A stretch of 64,000 nucleotides of DNA from Laccaria trichodermophora (taxonomy: Eukaryota; Basidiomycota; Agaricomycetes; Agaricales; Hydnangiaceae), in assembly GCA_018417955.1 (NCBI GenBank), contig JACTVC010000053.1:62001-126000 (forward strand), written 5' to 3'. Below, one piece after another: positions 21,402-32,868 of this stretch. Both the position numbers and the translations under genes were made by a program. The stretch's first letter is position 1, and every line of letters starts with the position of its first letter. Under the pieces are notes generated by a model. It saw nothing but the letters and a program-made list of their open reading frames with translations. It did not search any database and was not told where the DNA came from.

Positions 21402-22041
21402 GGTGTGCGCGGTTCTGGCTGTAAAAGAATGCAGATGTAACACCAAGTTTTGTTTGACTTAAAAGTAGACCTGTTAATGTGAAGTTTTCCTTCAGCCCAG
21501 CTTTCGCGTGCTCAGCGCCTCGGCAAGGAACTCTTTTAAAAGAGGAAGAACCTGATAAAAAGTGAATCAGCGTTAGCTTTGTGCACATAAGGAAATCACG
21601 CCCAAGTCGATCAACAGGGGGATGGATATGGCCTCTTTCCGGGAGTCGAACCCAGCTTTGCGTGGGACACCTAGGCAAGCGCGCAGCATGAGCACGATAC
21701 ACGACAAAGAACTTAAAAGAGTTCCTTGGCCTTCACTTATGTAGTTGGGGAAAAGTGGAAGGAGACCAGGGTGGACACATTTTGTAAGCGGGATTTGGAG
21801 AGGTGAGTTGCGAAATAAGTAGAAGCAGTTTCTCCATCATGCGAAATCTGTTTTTGTGTTAAATAGGATTCTTAAGGGGTGCAAGAGGGGACATGCTCGA
21901 AGGTTGGCTTGAGTGCAGATGCGTTGGTTAGTAGGAAAGACACGGAGCCAATTTCGGCAGAAATTGAGTTCGAGAGGATGGGGGGTGTCTGTAAAATTTG
22001 ATTGGTTGAGGTAAAACGACACAAAATCGTCGACTCTAAGT
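21402..22041. other. Intergenic with a 205-bp inverted-repeat insert and tRNA-like segments
   Basis: No protein gene is seen. CAAGGAACTCTTTTAA (21,524-21,539) and its complement TTAAAAGAGTTCCTTG (21,713-21,728) bracket 173 bp. Inside, on the minus strand, is GGTTCGACTCC, a perfect tRNA B box, preceded by GCGCGCTTGCCTAGG. A second decayed copy of the same segment (CCCAGCTTTCGCGTG...GGCAAGG) overlaps the left arm. This could be a MITE that captured tRNA-like sequence, or a SINE remnant. Confidence 0.45.
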
Positions 22042-22509
22042 CTAGTGTTTCTCCGAACTTGAAGCATCTTTATCAAACTCCTTCGCCCACTACACCAAAA
22101 CAAGTCAGGTATGAGCATGCAAAAAGATAAGCCAACTCACCAACATTGAAGGAATCCACCATGTTGGCTGCACCACCCTCTTCTAAGAACGTACCCAGAA
22201 CATCAGTCGCGCTCCATTTTGTCCGAAAAAAGTAACGCACCTCATGTGCGGCGCTGATACTCCATACAGCATACGTCACAGCTAAAATGCCACCAGCCGC
22301 AACCGCGGTATTGCTAGCCCAGTTCGATGGTCGGACCCACCAGCCACCTGTGTAGTTCCGTGAGTTAACGGGCAGAGTAGGCAGAGAAGCAAAGTTCGTA
22401 CCAGCCGGCGACCAGACTGCCTTGGGGTATGGGTAACGTGCGCCTCCTCCCTGTCATATGTACGCTGTTAGTCGTCGGGAACGGTGGCGGAGATGAGGAG
22501 ACGCACCAT
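22042..22509 (-). CDS. Single-TM small protein, probably mitochondrial inner membrane
   Basis: Five exons (22,509-22,507, 22,450-22,402, 22,347-22,241, 22,182-22,141, 22,089-22,042) join perfectly in phase and give 82 residues. The first exon is the ATG alone. The protein starts MGGGARYPYPKAVWSPAG, then GGWWVRPSNWASNTAV, a single membrane span (AAGGILAVTYAVWSIS), and a soluble tail with PTWWIPSMLWAKEFDK. I recall close relatives across fungi as a small conserved mitochondrial protein, possibly an accessory subunit of respiratory complex I; that assignment is from memory and unconfirmed. The many short exons and tight conservation argue for a real housekeeping gene. Confidence 0.8.
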
Positions 22510-22905
22510 TTTGTGGTTGTTGTGGAGAGAAGATTTGTGAATGACCCTAACCCCACGACTTTCTAATTCCACATCAGAAGTGATTAGGTAACTATCTCCT
22601 GGTCAATCGGCAACTTGAATGTCGCCTCTCCATTCCATGCCTTGTTTGCGAATCGCGTGTGGGCAATGGGCATCCAGGGTCTTGAGGCTCGGAAGATGTC
22701 GGTTTCGGTTTTTACGGTGTGCCTGGCTCTGCTGGCCGCCACACATAATTATAAAAACTGGACATTGGAACAATCGCAAGTGCCATCTCCGAGCTCCTCA
22801 CCAAGGCTGCAAGCCAGCCTCAGCCTTCTCTGAGTCTTTTATTAGGCCCCACCCGGCCTGCGTTGTTCTTCTCTACTTTCTCTTTAGTCTACTGTGCTCT
22901 AGCGT

Positions 22906-23559
22906 ATGGGCAGCGACCAATATCATGGCCCACCATCAAGAACTACGTTGCCACGGCCCGCGCTAAAGCACTTCCCCGACGCCTCAGATTACTATGCCTC
23001 ATCAGCGTCGAACCCACTTCCTTTCGCGTTCTGCTCCCAGGTCCTGGACTCGCCGCATGTCCACTTTCCGCCGACGCCGACCATGACATCCACCGAACTA
23101 ACACACTCGCCATACGCATATGATCGGGCACCCATAGACGTCTCACTTAATACCTGTGAGCTCCCAGAGCGCGGGGGAAGGGTTTACGACGAAGAGAGGC
23201 GGTCTCCGCCTAGGGTACGGGATTCCGGCTATTTTCACCCGCGACCAAGAAGCGACGATGTTCAAAGTCGTTTTCATGACGACCACACTACCACCTCTGT
23301 GATTTACGATGGTCCGTCATCCGACGCTTCTGCATTTTACGCACCGCCACCTCAGATAAGCGTACCTCCTCTCCCTGAGGGTCCGGCGTTATACCCTATG
23401 ACGATATCCGACAATACGCAAACCGGCCCGTTGTACTCGCCTTCGCTGGCGAAGACGAAACACGGGAAGAAGGCCCGAAAGAAGAGTGATTCAAAGACGC
23501 GTTCCGTATGCAGCGCTTTTAGCGAACCTGCTCTGGACGGCTGCTTGGGAGGGTTTTGA
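22906..23559 (+). CDS. Hypothetical Pro/Ser/Tyr-rich protein, 217 residues
   Basis: An uninterrupted ATG ORF (MGSDQYHGPPSRTTLPRP) ends at 23,559. It is rich in Pro, Ser, Asp and Tyr, with stretches such as SPPRVRDSGYFHPRPRS and APPPQISVPPLPEGPALYP, and a Lys-rich cluster (KHGKKARKKSDSKTR) near the C-terminus that could be a nuclear signal. No domain or membrane segment is seen. It is divergent from the small mitochondrial protein, about 400 bp away. Length and codon use favour a real gene, but it could start or splice differently. Confidence 0.5.
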   Translation: MGSDQYHGPPSRTTLPRPALKHFPDASDYYASSASNPLPFAFCSQVLDSPHVHFPPTPTMTSTELTHSPYAYDRAPIDVSLNTCELPERGGRVYDEERRSPPRVRDSGYFHPRPRSDDVQSRFHDDHTTTSVIYDGPSSDASAFYAPPPQISVPPLPEGPALYPMTISDNTQTGPLYSPSLAKTKHGKKARKKSDSKTRSVCSAFSEPALDGCLGGF

Positions 23560-24576
23560 AGCGACTGTTCGAGGGGCATCAAGACGACGTGACGAGACAC
23601 GACATTCACGAACCTTGTGATTTATTTTGTTGTTCCAACACCACCTTAGAGTGTATGTACGCTAATATTTAATCTGCCTGTTTTGCGCTCTTGAACTTCA
23701 AGGAACCTCGGAACTTGCATCCGACCCAGAGACCCGTGCAAAGCGCGGGGATCAGATGAACACAACAATAAAGATGCCATCGCTATTGTTGTTAAAACCT
23801 TCTTCACAGCTCGAACATGAAGTTTGCGTGTCGGATACACCCGACACGTGTATCGGACTGGGTGTGGGATAGCTTGACCGCCTCCTCAAAGCCCCTTTAC
23901 GAGCCCGACACCACCAAAAGCATCCTCCCCATTTAAACTTAACATATACCGCCAACCACACGGCGCCGCACGGTATGAAGGATGCGTACCCCTTAAAACG
24001 AAGAGCACAAGTGACCCCCGGGTTTTCTGTCATGTATCGTGATTTGCCGCCTGGCTTAAGCGCCCACTGGCACACGAATTGATTTTTAGGTTCAATCCCT
24101 ATGCGGGCACTGCTGCAAGTAGTTCAACAATTTTTTGTGAAAATACTCAAGGGGCTAATCTAGTATTCAAATTTCAAGACAATGTTCGTCGTCACAGCGT
24201 TCTCCCTGGATTATTGCCATCTTACGGGAATTTTATTTCTCTGGTCGATAGATAATATGCACATGGTGAACAGGCATTGCATCTCAAAATCCAATGTGTC
24301 AAAGCGAATAAACCATTTCTCTCAATCTCTGTTGTGTATCTGCCTATATTTACAATTACAAAGGCCTTGGGGGCTATAATTTATATTACAGTATTCTAAG
24401 AAAGCGTTGGTAAAGCAAAATAAAAACACTTGAAAGTGATCCCAATCGTATTCTTGAGCCTGAGGGCATGTGGAGCCTGAATCATAATGTCGAACCAATT
24501 GTTTAGGTCCTGGGTCCTTTTTTTTTTTTTTCATCAGGCCCCGACGATATCCAGCCTAACCTAATTCCAAAGAGTC
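23560..24576. other. Intergenic, with a tRNA-like segment
   Basis: No protein gene is recognised. At 24,045-24,109, TGCCGCC then TGGCTTAAGCG (A-box-like) and GGTTCAATCCC (B box) end in GCGGGCA. This gives five of seven acceptor pairs and a good T stem, but at 65 nt it is too short for a normal tRNA, so it is probably a tRNA relic. A T15-type run lies near 24,517-24,531. Confidence 0.4.
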
Positions 24577-25260
24577 CTACGACCTCCCTGAGTCCGTGAT
24601 TTTTTTGATGTAAAACCGACCGCCTTGATACCCTATTTCAGTCGTTCCCGCTGTGAGGACGCAAATACCGACTGCGACGATGAGGCCGATGGGGGCTACA
24701 ATGCGAGGCCGTCCACGAGCTCGAAAAAGGGTGTCATGAACCGGTAGCTGATGAAAATGTCCCCGCAGCTGGTGGAGATGTCCCTGCAGTTGGTGGAGAC
24801 GTCCCCGCAGTTGGACGTGGTGCAAGTGCTGGGCGTGCGGGTGGGGTTGACCTCGCAAATGGGGGTGAGCTTGGCGATGACCTGGATGGTGGGGATGATG
24901 GTGGGGATGATGACCTTGATAATGAGGATGGGGACGATGGGCGGAAAGATCATGAGGATGGTGACCTCTGGAGTGGATGGTAGGAGTGATCAAAGACCCT
25001 ATCCCACCAGCATGAGTTGCAAGTTGAATCATCGTTGAGGCTCAGCGCTCAGTGTTAAGTGACTCACCCTCGGCGTGCGGACTGCCATGCCCATTATGTA
25101 GGAAGTGGGGCATTTGATGCAAAGCCGCCGGTACTCGCACAGATGAAGGAGATAGACTACAGACTTTCCACGGTCTTGAACGTCGAAATATATGACTCAC
25201 TCCAACCGGCCCTGACGTGACATCCATCGCGCCTAAGAGTCGGGCGTCTCGAGAACCCAT
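24577..25260 (-). CDS. Small Thr/Ile/Cys-rich protein, paralogue 2, probably damaged
   Basis: On the minus strand an exon ends KCPTSYIMGMAVRTPR before a GTGAGT intron. The next region reads STPEVTILMIFPPIVPIL, then a Cys-patterned part (CEVNPTRTPSTC, CTTSNCGDVSTNC) and, after a one-base frame offset near 24,695, a hydrophobic end with AVGICVLTAG and TEIGYQGGRFYIKKI. The exon end and the C-terminus match paralogue 1 (18,392-18,997) position for position. The frame offset, plus a TAG beside it, suggests a disabling indel or an unrecognised small intron. No function known. Confidence 0.4.
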
Positions 25261-26106
25261 CGAGCTTCCTGCTGATTTTACATGGAAGCGTATGTACTAA
25301 ACGCAAACTAAAGGTTGTAATGATCGACCTCCAACTGCAAGAACCAGGATGCCCTCACCTCCGAAAATCGTTCGTCGCCCAGTTTTTGTTATCAGGTCCA
25401 TTATCAAGACTCAAGAGAGGGTTAATGATAGCACAGTGCAGTTTGACGATAGCAGAGCAGTGAGCAGTTGAAGATTTACTATTAAGGATACTTAGCTTGA
25501 AGAATGGTCATTTCGTTAACCCAATTTCAATAGTGACGCCGGTGAGTCCTCGTAGGCCCAGGTTTCTTGAGACAAGTGTAGGTGTCTTATCAGCGCTCAG
25601 CCTCCGCGATGGTATGTAGATTCAAATATTCAAGATCTGTTTGTTGTTTTGCATTTGTTTGCTATCTACACCCTGCCGGAGTCTTGCCCCATTCGGAGAC
25701 AGTTCCCGATCAAGAACCTCGCAAGAACCTCGTTCCTTTCCTTTGCGAGCTCGCACTTGCCACGCACAGCGTCGGCGAATCCGAACCACGTCTCCTAAAT
25801 ATACCCATCGGGTCCCGCTCTGAATTATTGCCCTACATATCTACTAGTATTGTTCAGCAATTGGACAAGGGACACAGAACTCAAAGCAAAAGGGGCTTGG
25901 GAAGTACTACTACTACTTGCTTGCTTTCTTAAAATTCACCTGAAATGCCTTCCTCGAAGCTTAGATCATGTCTTCAATGTCGTCATACCCTTACACGAGG
26001 CTCGATGAGAATACTGATGCCAGGTAAACCGAGCATTCTCCGACTCCCAAGTACTTAGTGGGTCGTTCGCCCCCTCTAACGCACTCACCTCAACCTCCAT
26101 CGTACG
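25261..26106. other. Promoter-side intergenic of the sugar transporter
   Basis: No gene is assigned. A 116-residue ORF (25,582-25,932) has no recognisable feature. At 25,968 an ATG begins MSSMSSYPYTRLDENTD and runs to a GTAAAC donor, but it does not join in phase to the transporter. It may be an untranslated or upstream ORF exon. Confidence 0.4.
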
Positions 26107-28243
26107 ATGACATCTGAAAAGGTAGCGTATTTTGGAATGACTGGAACCCAGCTCAACATATGGGCTACTGTTGCCTGCACGACAGCCATGACACTCTTCG
26201 GTATGTCCAAAGCCATAGAAGAGAAATGCCTACGGTCAACTTTTGCGTAGGGTATGACCAAGGCGTTTTTGGCGGCATAATAGTCACCCAAGACTTCTTG
26301 GACACCATGGGTAATCCTAATTCCAATCTCCAAGGAACAATTGTGTCTTTGTACGATGTTGGGTGGTATGCATACTTTCATTCAGTTCCCTGTAAAACAA
26401 CAGATAAAATTCTCTAGTTTTTTTGGTGCCATTGCTGCCTTTGCCTTTGGTAGCGTTCTTAAACTGCTGTTACGCGGAAAGAAAGCTCATACCTATTCCA
26501 CCTTTAGGCGAACAATATGGAAGAAAGAAAACCTTTTTTATCGGAGTGATCATCATGTCAATCGGGGCCGTCCTACAAACTTGTGCATTCTCAGTCGCAC
26601 AAATGATTGTCGCCCGATTGATCACCGGTATGAATATCCGCACTTTTCTCGGAGTACGAAGGACGCAGCATTGACGAAGGTTCCATAGGTCTGGGGAATG
26701 GGTACGTTATGATTATTGAAAAAATCCAGAACAATGGCAATATGTTATTATTTGAAGCGTCAACACTGCGACTGCTCCAGTGTGGCAGAGCGAAACATCG
26801 AAACCGGCATGGCGGGGTAAACTGGTCGTGTTTGAAATGATGTCAGTGTCAATCACCTCCTTTTGTTTTTGCCTAGGAACTCACGTACGACAATAAAAGC
26901 ATGAACATTGCAGGGTTTTCTCTGAGTAACTGGATGACGTACGGCTTCAGCTTTACTCAAGGGAGCATCTCTTGGAGGTTCCCTATCGCATTCCAGCTGG
27001 TGTTCTCCGTCATACTCTTTTCCACTATTCCCTGGCTGCCAGAAAGTCCCAGGTGGTTATTAGCGCACGGGTTTGAGGATGAGGGTGTCAGTGTCCTTGT
27101 TGCTTTAGAAGGGGACCTTGCTACTGCCGAAGATGAAGCTATCGTTAAACAGAAGGATGAAATTCTCGATGCCATTAGGATCGAAAGAGAAACCGCTCCC
27201 AGTTGGAAGGATATCCTCCATGGGAACACAGGCAATACGAGGATGATTCGAAGATTGTTGCTTGGTACTGGTGAGGTTTTCAATTTTTGCATACTGGTTG
27301 ACGGATAACTGATTTATCAATTTAGGCACGCAATTAATGCAGCAGCTAGTTGGAATAAATGTCACGAGCTACTAGTAAGTCCCCGGTCCCAAAACGATCA
27401 GCCACCCTTTGACATTTCGTAGCCTCCCTCTTGTCCTCCAGAACTCGGTCGGCCTATCCAACAATCTCTCGCGCCTGTTATCTGCCGTTAATTCCGTGTC
27501 TTATCTCACATTTTCTTTTTGTGGACTCCTCCTGATTGAGAAGGCAGGCCGACGGAAACTGATGATGTGGGGCGCTGCAGGACAGTTCGTCTGCTACGTT
27601 TTCATCAGTGGTCTTTTATCTCAAACCGACGATTCGGAGAATGGGTCAAAATTCGGGGTTGGTGCCACGGCGTTTTTTTTCCTCTACTACGTGTTCTTTG
27701 GTGTATGCTGGCAGGTGAGAACCCTTTACGACGTACTGACTAAACCTTACTGACAACAATGCACATCTTGTTAGGGAGTACCCTGGCTATATCCGACAGA
27801 AATCAACAGCCTGTCAATGAGAACAAGAGGTGCTGCTCTTGGAACTGCGGCGAACTGGTATGACATGCCTACAAAATGTGCAACCGAAAATGTTCTGAAG
27901 TTGTCCCTTGCAGGCTATCCAACTACGTTGTCGTCCAAATAACACCCCGAGGCATTGCGAGCCTCGGATGGCACTTTTACCTAATCTGGGCATTCTTCAA
28001 CGCATTGTTTGTTCCGGTGCGTCTCCGCGCTGTCTGCTTGTCCATTTAATCTGACCTCAACAGCTGATCTGGCTCTTCTACCCTGAAACGGCGAACCGTC
28101 ACCTGGAGGACATTGATAGACTGTACCGCGAAGACAAATCGATGATATTTGTGTTCAGGAACAAGGAGGCGATACAGGTGGAGCGCCCGCAGCGCTTTAG
28201 CGATGTCGACAACGAGCACACTCCCTCACCGCGCACAATTTAG
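26107..28243 (+). CDS. MFS sugar transporter (monosaccharide type)
   Basis: About ten exons encode a 12-TM sugar porter. I start at ATG 26,107 (MTSEKVAYFGM), because the upstream ATG at 25,968 does not splice in phase. In order: FGYDQGVFGGIIV (TM1), GEQYGRKKTFFIGV (loop 2-3 signature), VARLITGLGNGVNTATAPVW, WLPESPRWLL (the PESPR motif after TM6), QLMQQLVGINVTSYY (TM7, hexose-binding QQxxGxN), EKAGRRKLM, WLYPTEINSLSMRTRG (PTExxxxxxR) and FYPETANRHLEDIDRLY (TM12 exit, PETxxxxLEDID). It imports hexose or related sugars at the plasma membrane by family; the exact sugar is unknown. No damage is seen. Confidence 0.88.
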
Positions 28244-28521
28244 GAGAGCTAATATACGATAACGGGACTCTAACTATCAGTTTGAGCAGAGGACTCATGT
28301 GAAAAATAAATATTCTGGAAATAAAATTCGCGAGGCCCGTCGCTAGACTCGCTCCCAACCTTGAAGTTTGAAGATGTTGTCAATTCGATGACATGATTAT
28401 GAATAGACGGGGGGACAGAAGCAAAGTTTCGGAGAGCGCGAATTTGTCAAACTAGCGCGGTGCACTCTTTGGCTTCGAAGACTAACAAATAGCTGTAAAC
28501 AACTCCTGAACGTCGAAGGCC

Positions 28522-29718
28522 ATGACGACCCCGTATGCATCGTTCAACACGACTCCGAGCACACCCTCGGGTGCCAACGCTGCACCAAACTATTTTATGA
28601 CGCCGACGCCACCGCCAACTCGGGGCCGACCCAGGGGATCCGCTCCAGGGACTGGCGCGAAACGGGGTCGAAAACCGCGAGGAGGTTCGACTCTAGGAAC
28701 CAATTCACCGCGTATACCTCCAGGAGGCCTCACAAATGTTAGCGGTACGCAGACTGGAACGAGCTCGAACTACGTGCACTGGGCGGTGCCAAGCGGGACT
28801 GGTCCAGGGGAGGGGAGCACGGCTGGTGGCTCTGGTGGCACTATACTTCAAGGTGGCGTCTCAGCTAGCCCTGGACAGTCTCCGGCGATAGGAGGTGTGG
28901 CGGGAAGCGGCGGTCAGCAGCTCCGCGATGGGGCATCGTCGGCAGCAGCCATCAGTGGAACCAGCTCACAGCCAACAGGCGCTCCATTGTTGGATATGTC
29001 CAAACTCATCAGCTTCCCCGGTGCTGCTATGTTGTCTGGAGTACCAGCACTTGCTAGTACGCGTCCTGGTCAAGCACCTGCTGAAGAAGACGGGGAAGGG
29101 GACGACGAGCTACTGCCTGCAATGGCTGACGACGACTACTCCGCCCAGCTGTCATGGCAGAGTCAGTCTAAAGACAACTTAAAGTGCGTTCTTCTTTAGA
29201 CTCGTATCGATAAAGTTGACGACTGGCTGTAGAGTTCTGATGGACAACTTCAGTCCTAGTCAGTATGATCGTTTCGAGTCGTATAGGAGGCATGCATTGC
29301 CAAAGCAAGCCGTTCGAAAGGTAGGATTCAATCTGGATGATGCTTTTGATCTAATCTCTTTTTTAGGTTATCCAGCAAACTTTGGGGTACCAAGTCTCCC
29401 AGCCTGTCGCCCAAATCATAGCTGGTTTTTCCAAGGTTTTTGTGGGTGAGATCGTTGAGCAAGGTAAGTATTCTACTGATTGTTGTTTATCCATCAGCGG
29501 AAAGGCCCCAGGGCTTGCCGCGGGTTTCCTTGTCATTTGCGTGTGTTTTTCAAGTACTCAATTCTTTGCATATAGCGCGAGAGATTCAAATGCGTCGTGG
29601 TGAGACTGGGCCCCTATCGCCGGATCACCTTCGTGAAGCTTACAGGGCCTACCAACAAAAAACTGGTCGAGTTGGCGCTGCTCGACCGTTGAGAGCGAAA
29701 AAGCTTTTTGTTCGCTAG
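28522..29718 (+). CDS. TAF11: TFIID subunit TAF11 (histone-fold)
   Basis: Four exons are visible: 28,522-29,183, about 29,232-29,320, about 29,367-29,463 and 29,574-29,718, joined in phase. The first about 220 residues are Gly/Ser/Pro-rich with an AT-hook-like KRGRKPRGG. The conserved C-terminal domain follows: FSPSQYDRFESYRRHALPK, then AVRKVIQQTLGYQVSQPVAQ, IAGFSKVFVGEIVEQAREI, and LSPDHLREAYRAYQQ. This is the TAF11/TAFII28 histone fold that pairs with TAF13 in general transcription factor TFIID. A nuclear, essential role is expected. The long disordered N-terminus is common in basidiomycetes. Confidence 0.9.
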
Positions 29719-30279
29719 GGTTGTCAACTTGTTGTTTGGAATTCACTTCACTCCCATGCGCGGGCAGTCTATCATCGGGCATTGATATTCCTCCCTTCCT
29801 GCATTCGACACCTGCCTGAAAACTCTCACAAGTGCGACGCCGCCGTTGCCTCGAAGCATCTCAGTTAAGACTTGGTCAAGACTTCGATTAGGAAGGCCCG
29901 CCTCAGCTGCCGACCTCTCATTTATTCCACCACCAGCATTCGATGAGCGCTTGTGTTTTTTCTTAAGTTAAAGTACCAAAGTGTAAAGCTGTTTCGCAAA
30001 CTGGCGCGTACTTTCGCTTACTCCTACAATACCAGTGTGTTTTCTGTCGACGAATCGACCTGCAAAAACGGTTCAAACAATTTGTAAGACAGTGCAATGA
30101 TCGATCAGGCCTTGCCAAGATCCTTCCATTCAACATCGACTTACGCCCCTGATTGTGTAAGACTTGCTAGACCGAAAATGGGTAAGTCCCGAGCCTCGAG
30201 GTTTGAGCCCAAAATATCGTTGACATCAAATTGACATATCGCTCGTTCAATTGCACCCTCAAGTCCTTCAGTCCTTGAC
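29719..30279. other. Intergenic between TAF11 and MpaB-like gene
   Basis: No gene is seen. It holds the 3' flank of TAF11 and the presumed promoter of the next gene. No strong repeat or TATA signal can be named. Confidence 0.5.
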
Positions 30280-32128
30280 ATGGTTGGGTTCCACAACCTC
30301 ACCCCCCCTGGGTTTATGATCGACCTCCTTCACCTCTTGAAAAATCTTAGACACTTTGCACGCTACCCCACCGTCATTGAGGCCACAATCATCGGTGTTC
30401 TCGGGTATCTCGCCCTAACCCGTCTCTTGCGCTGGCGAAGATACAACGCCATCCACCGGGAATACATGAAGAAATATCAAGATGGGACCCTCACCCCAGA
30501 AGAGGCCCAACGCATCATTCTAGTATCGACTAGCTATGACATGCCATTGCTGCTGAACTATTCGCTGGCATTTGCCTTGTTCAAGACCTATGCGATTGTG
30601 AGAACAACTTTTTCTCTCTATCTGCGGGCGCTGATCATGGTGGCGTCACCAGCCATCGATATCGAAGTTACTGTCCGTGACTGGTGAATTCAAGTCGGCA
30701 GAGACGGTTTCTAAACGTTATGCGGATGTGTGTCTTTCTACCTGCTTTTCCGTGTCTCAAGTTGCTGAATAGCTACTTTTGGGACGTGCAGACTGAGATT
30801 CTGATTTGTTCGTGTTAACTACATCACTCTTCAGGTTACTCCCTCATCTTTCATATATAGCTACCTGGGTGGCCTGCCCGATTTCTGGCTTTTTAGATCC
30901 CAATTTCAAGTCGTCAGAGAATGGACCGCCCGCAGACGACCCGAGGGCTATGATCGCTCTTGCAAGAGTCAACTGGCTACACTCACGATACAAAATTGTG
31001 GGTTATCTTCATCTTCATTTCGTCAAGACTTATGAATTCCGTTCTTTTGTAGTCAAACGACAATTTTGTGTATACGTTGTGCTTGTTCGCTCTAGAACCT
31101 CCGGTGAGAGAGGTTGTTTGGCAAAGGCTGCGTAATGGCCGCATCTGATCTGTCTGCTTACCTAGCGATGGGCAGAGCGTTATGGATGGCGGAAGCTCTC
31201 CCCCATGGAGTGTGAGGCGTTTTACGTCTTTTGGGCTGAAATAGGGAGAAGGATGAATATGCGAGACATCCCCGAGTCTCGGGAGGCAATGATAGAATGG
31301 AGTCGGGTGTGTCCTCTTTAGTCTTGATATCCTATTGTGTATCTCATTCTCCTCTGCAGGACTACGAGGTGAAGAATGTGATTCCAGCTGAGACCAACAA
31401 AGAGGTTGCAGAGTATACCATGGCGGAGCTTCTCTCTGCTGTTCCGATACGTTTCGGTCTCCGGAGTTTTGCTGTAAGGGTGGCGCTTTGTTTGCTTGAA
31501 GACAGGGTGAGGGTTGGGATGATGTACGTCTTCCCTCAGACTGCCTGACGTTCTCCTGTTCAATACTCCACCCAGGCAACCTGCTCAGCCGTGGTTCTTC
31601 CACGCATTAACGCGTGGCGTCATGGCAATGAATTGGACTGCACAACGCTGGTTCCTCCTTCCCAGGATATACCCCTCTTTTCCAGTTAAGATTGATCTAC
31701 CCAAGCCAACCGGGGAGAGGTGTCCAAAACTGCATCCAAACAAGTGAGATCGATTCCTTGTAAGGCTGCGGCCGCTGATGATCGCGATAGATGGCAATAT
31801 CGTCCTTGGTACAGACCGGAGAGCACCGGTTTGGGCTACCTTCAGAATAAGTTTCTGGTGGCCATTGGCTGGCATAGCGAGATGCCAGGACCTCAGTAGG
31901 TCTTTGTTTCGTTTGTTGAATGGGTGTGGCTAATGGTATGGTGTAGCTTGAAGAGCTCAGGCTATCGTTTGGAGGAAATGGTACGTTCGTTTCGCCTTTG
32001 TGGCTTCCTTGCTCAATCCTCTCTTATCCCGATAGGGCCCTGCTAATTTTGAAAATTGTGCGTTTCCTCGTACTACCTCCTCTGCTTCAGAAGCTTACTG
32101 GATTTATGATTCCGACAGCTGCGCATGA
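30280..32128 (+). CDS. MpaB-like ER-bound oxygenase
   Basis: About nine exons from ATG 30,280. The N-terminus has a membrane span (VIEATIIGVLGYLAL) and then RRYNAIHREYMKKYQDGTL. The family core follows: SYDMPLLLNYSLAFALFKTY, ISTWVACPISGFLDPNF, RAMIALARVNWLHSRYKI, SNDNFVYTLCLFALEPP, MECEAFYVFWAEIGRRMN and PQPAQPWFFHALTRGVMAM. The end reads FVAIGWHSEMPGP and stops at 32,128. The Arg/His-rich helices (RVNWLHSRY) match the haem-coordinating region of the MpaB/latex-clearing-like family, in which MpaB cleaves a prenyl side chain. The substrate here is unknown and no biosynthetic cluster is visible. No damage seen. Confidence 0.85.
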
Positions 32129-32868
32129 GGAAGTCATGCAGAAGGCTGCTGAACTTCAGGGTTGCCTCGTCGCTGGGCCCTGGTCGTTGGAAGGACGTCG
32201 TGGTGATGAGCCTTCCCGTTGAGCATTAGCGACATTGTGGTTATTGTGATTTCCTGTGGACGGCAGTGGATTAAATTCGAAGTTCTTATCATTTACAGTA
32301 CTTCGAGATCTAACTGGAATGAATATTGTTCTGTTTGCATCCTTGAGACTGCCGTTATTCATACAAATAATATTGGCTCGACCTTTGAGGCATCAAGATG
32401 AACATGCAACACGGCTACATGAGGTTTGTCGATAATTTTAGGTGCCTCGTTATCGCAACTCGCTACAATATTGCACACCACGATATCGTCATTCCTGCAT
32501 CAAATCGAAGAGGCAGGCCAGAAGATTATTACAAAGGGCAGGTCGGCTCGGCATCTCCGCCTTGGTATGACGAAGTAGCCAGGTACTGGATGGGGCGAAA
32601 GTGTGTAGCGACATAACTCTCCTCTTCAGTTCATACAGCTCCTGGGCCCAAGTGGGCCGAAATAGCATGTAGGCAGTATATAACGAAGTTTTAACGGAAC
32701 CACCAAGAGCTGAAGACACGAGAGACCAAACATGAGCATTGAACAAAAAGGCCAAAAGTCGAAATAAAACCCACCTTTCCTACCAGCACCTCCCTCCTTC
32801 TTTAAACCTCCCTCTTCTTCCTCTCTTCCTCCCTCACGAGTCTCGACATCCCAGAACAAATCCCCTTG
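32129..32868. other. Intergenic, no gene seen
   Basis: Short ORFs on both strands lack recognisable features. It contains a TC-rich tract (32,790-32,835). It separates the convergent MpaB-like and unknown minus-strand genes. Confidence 0.5.

Noticed and set aside
25968..26023. Upstream ATG exon (MSSMSSYPYTRLDENTD) as first exon of the sugar transporter
   Set aside because: Its GTAAAC donor leaves a phase that gives a stop when joined to the next exon. The ATG at 26,107 gives a normal family N-terminus.
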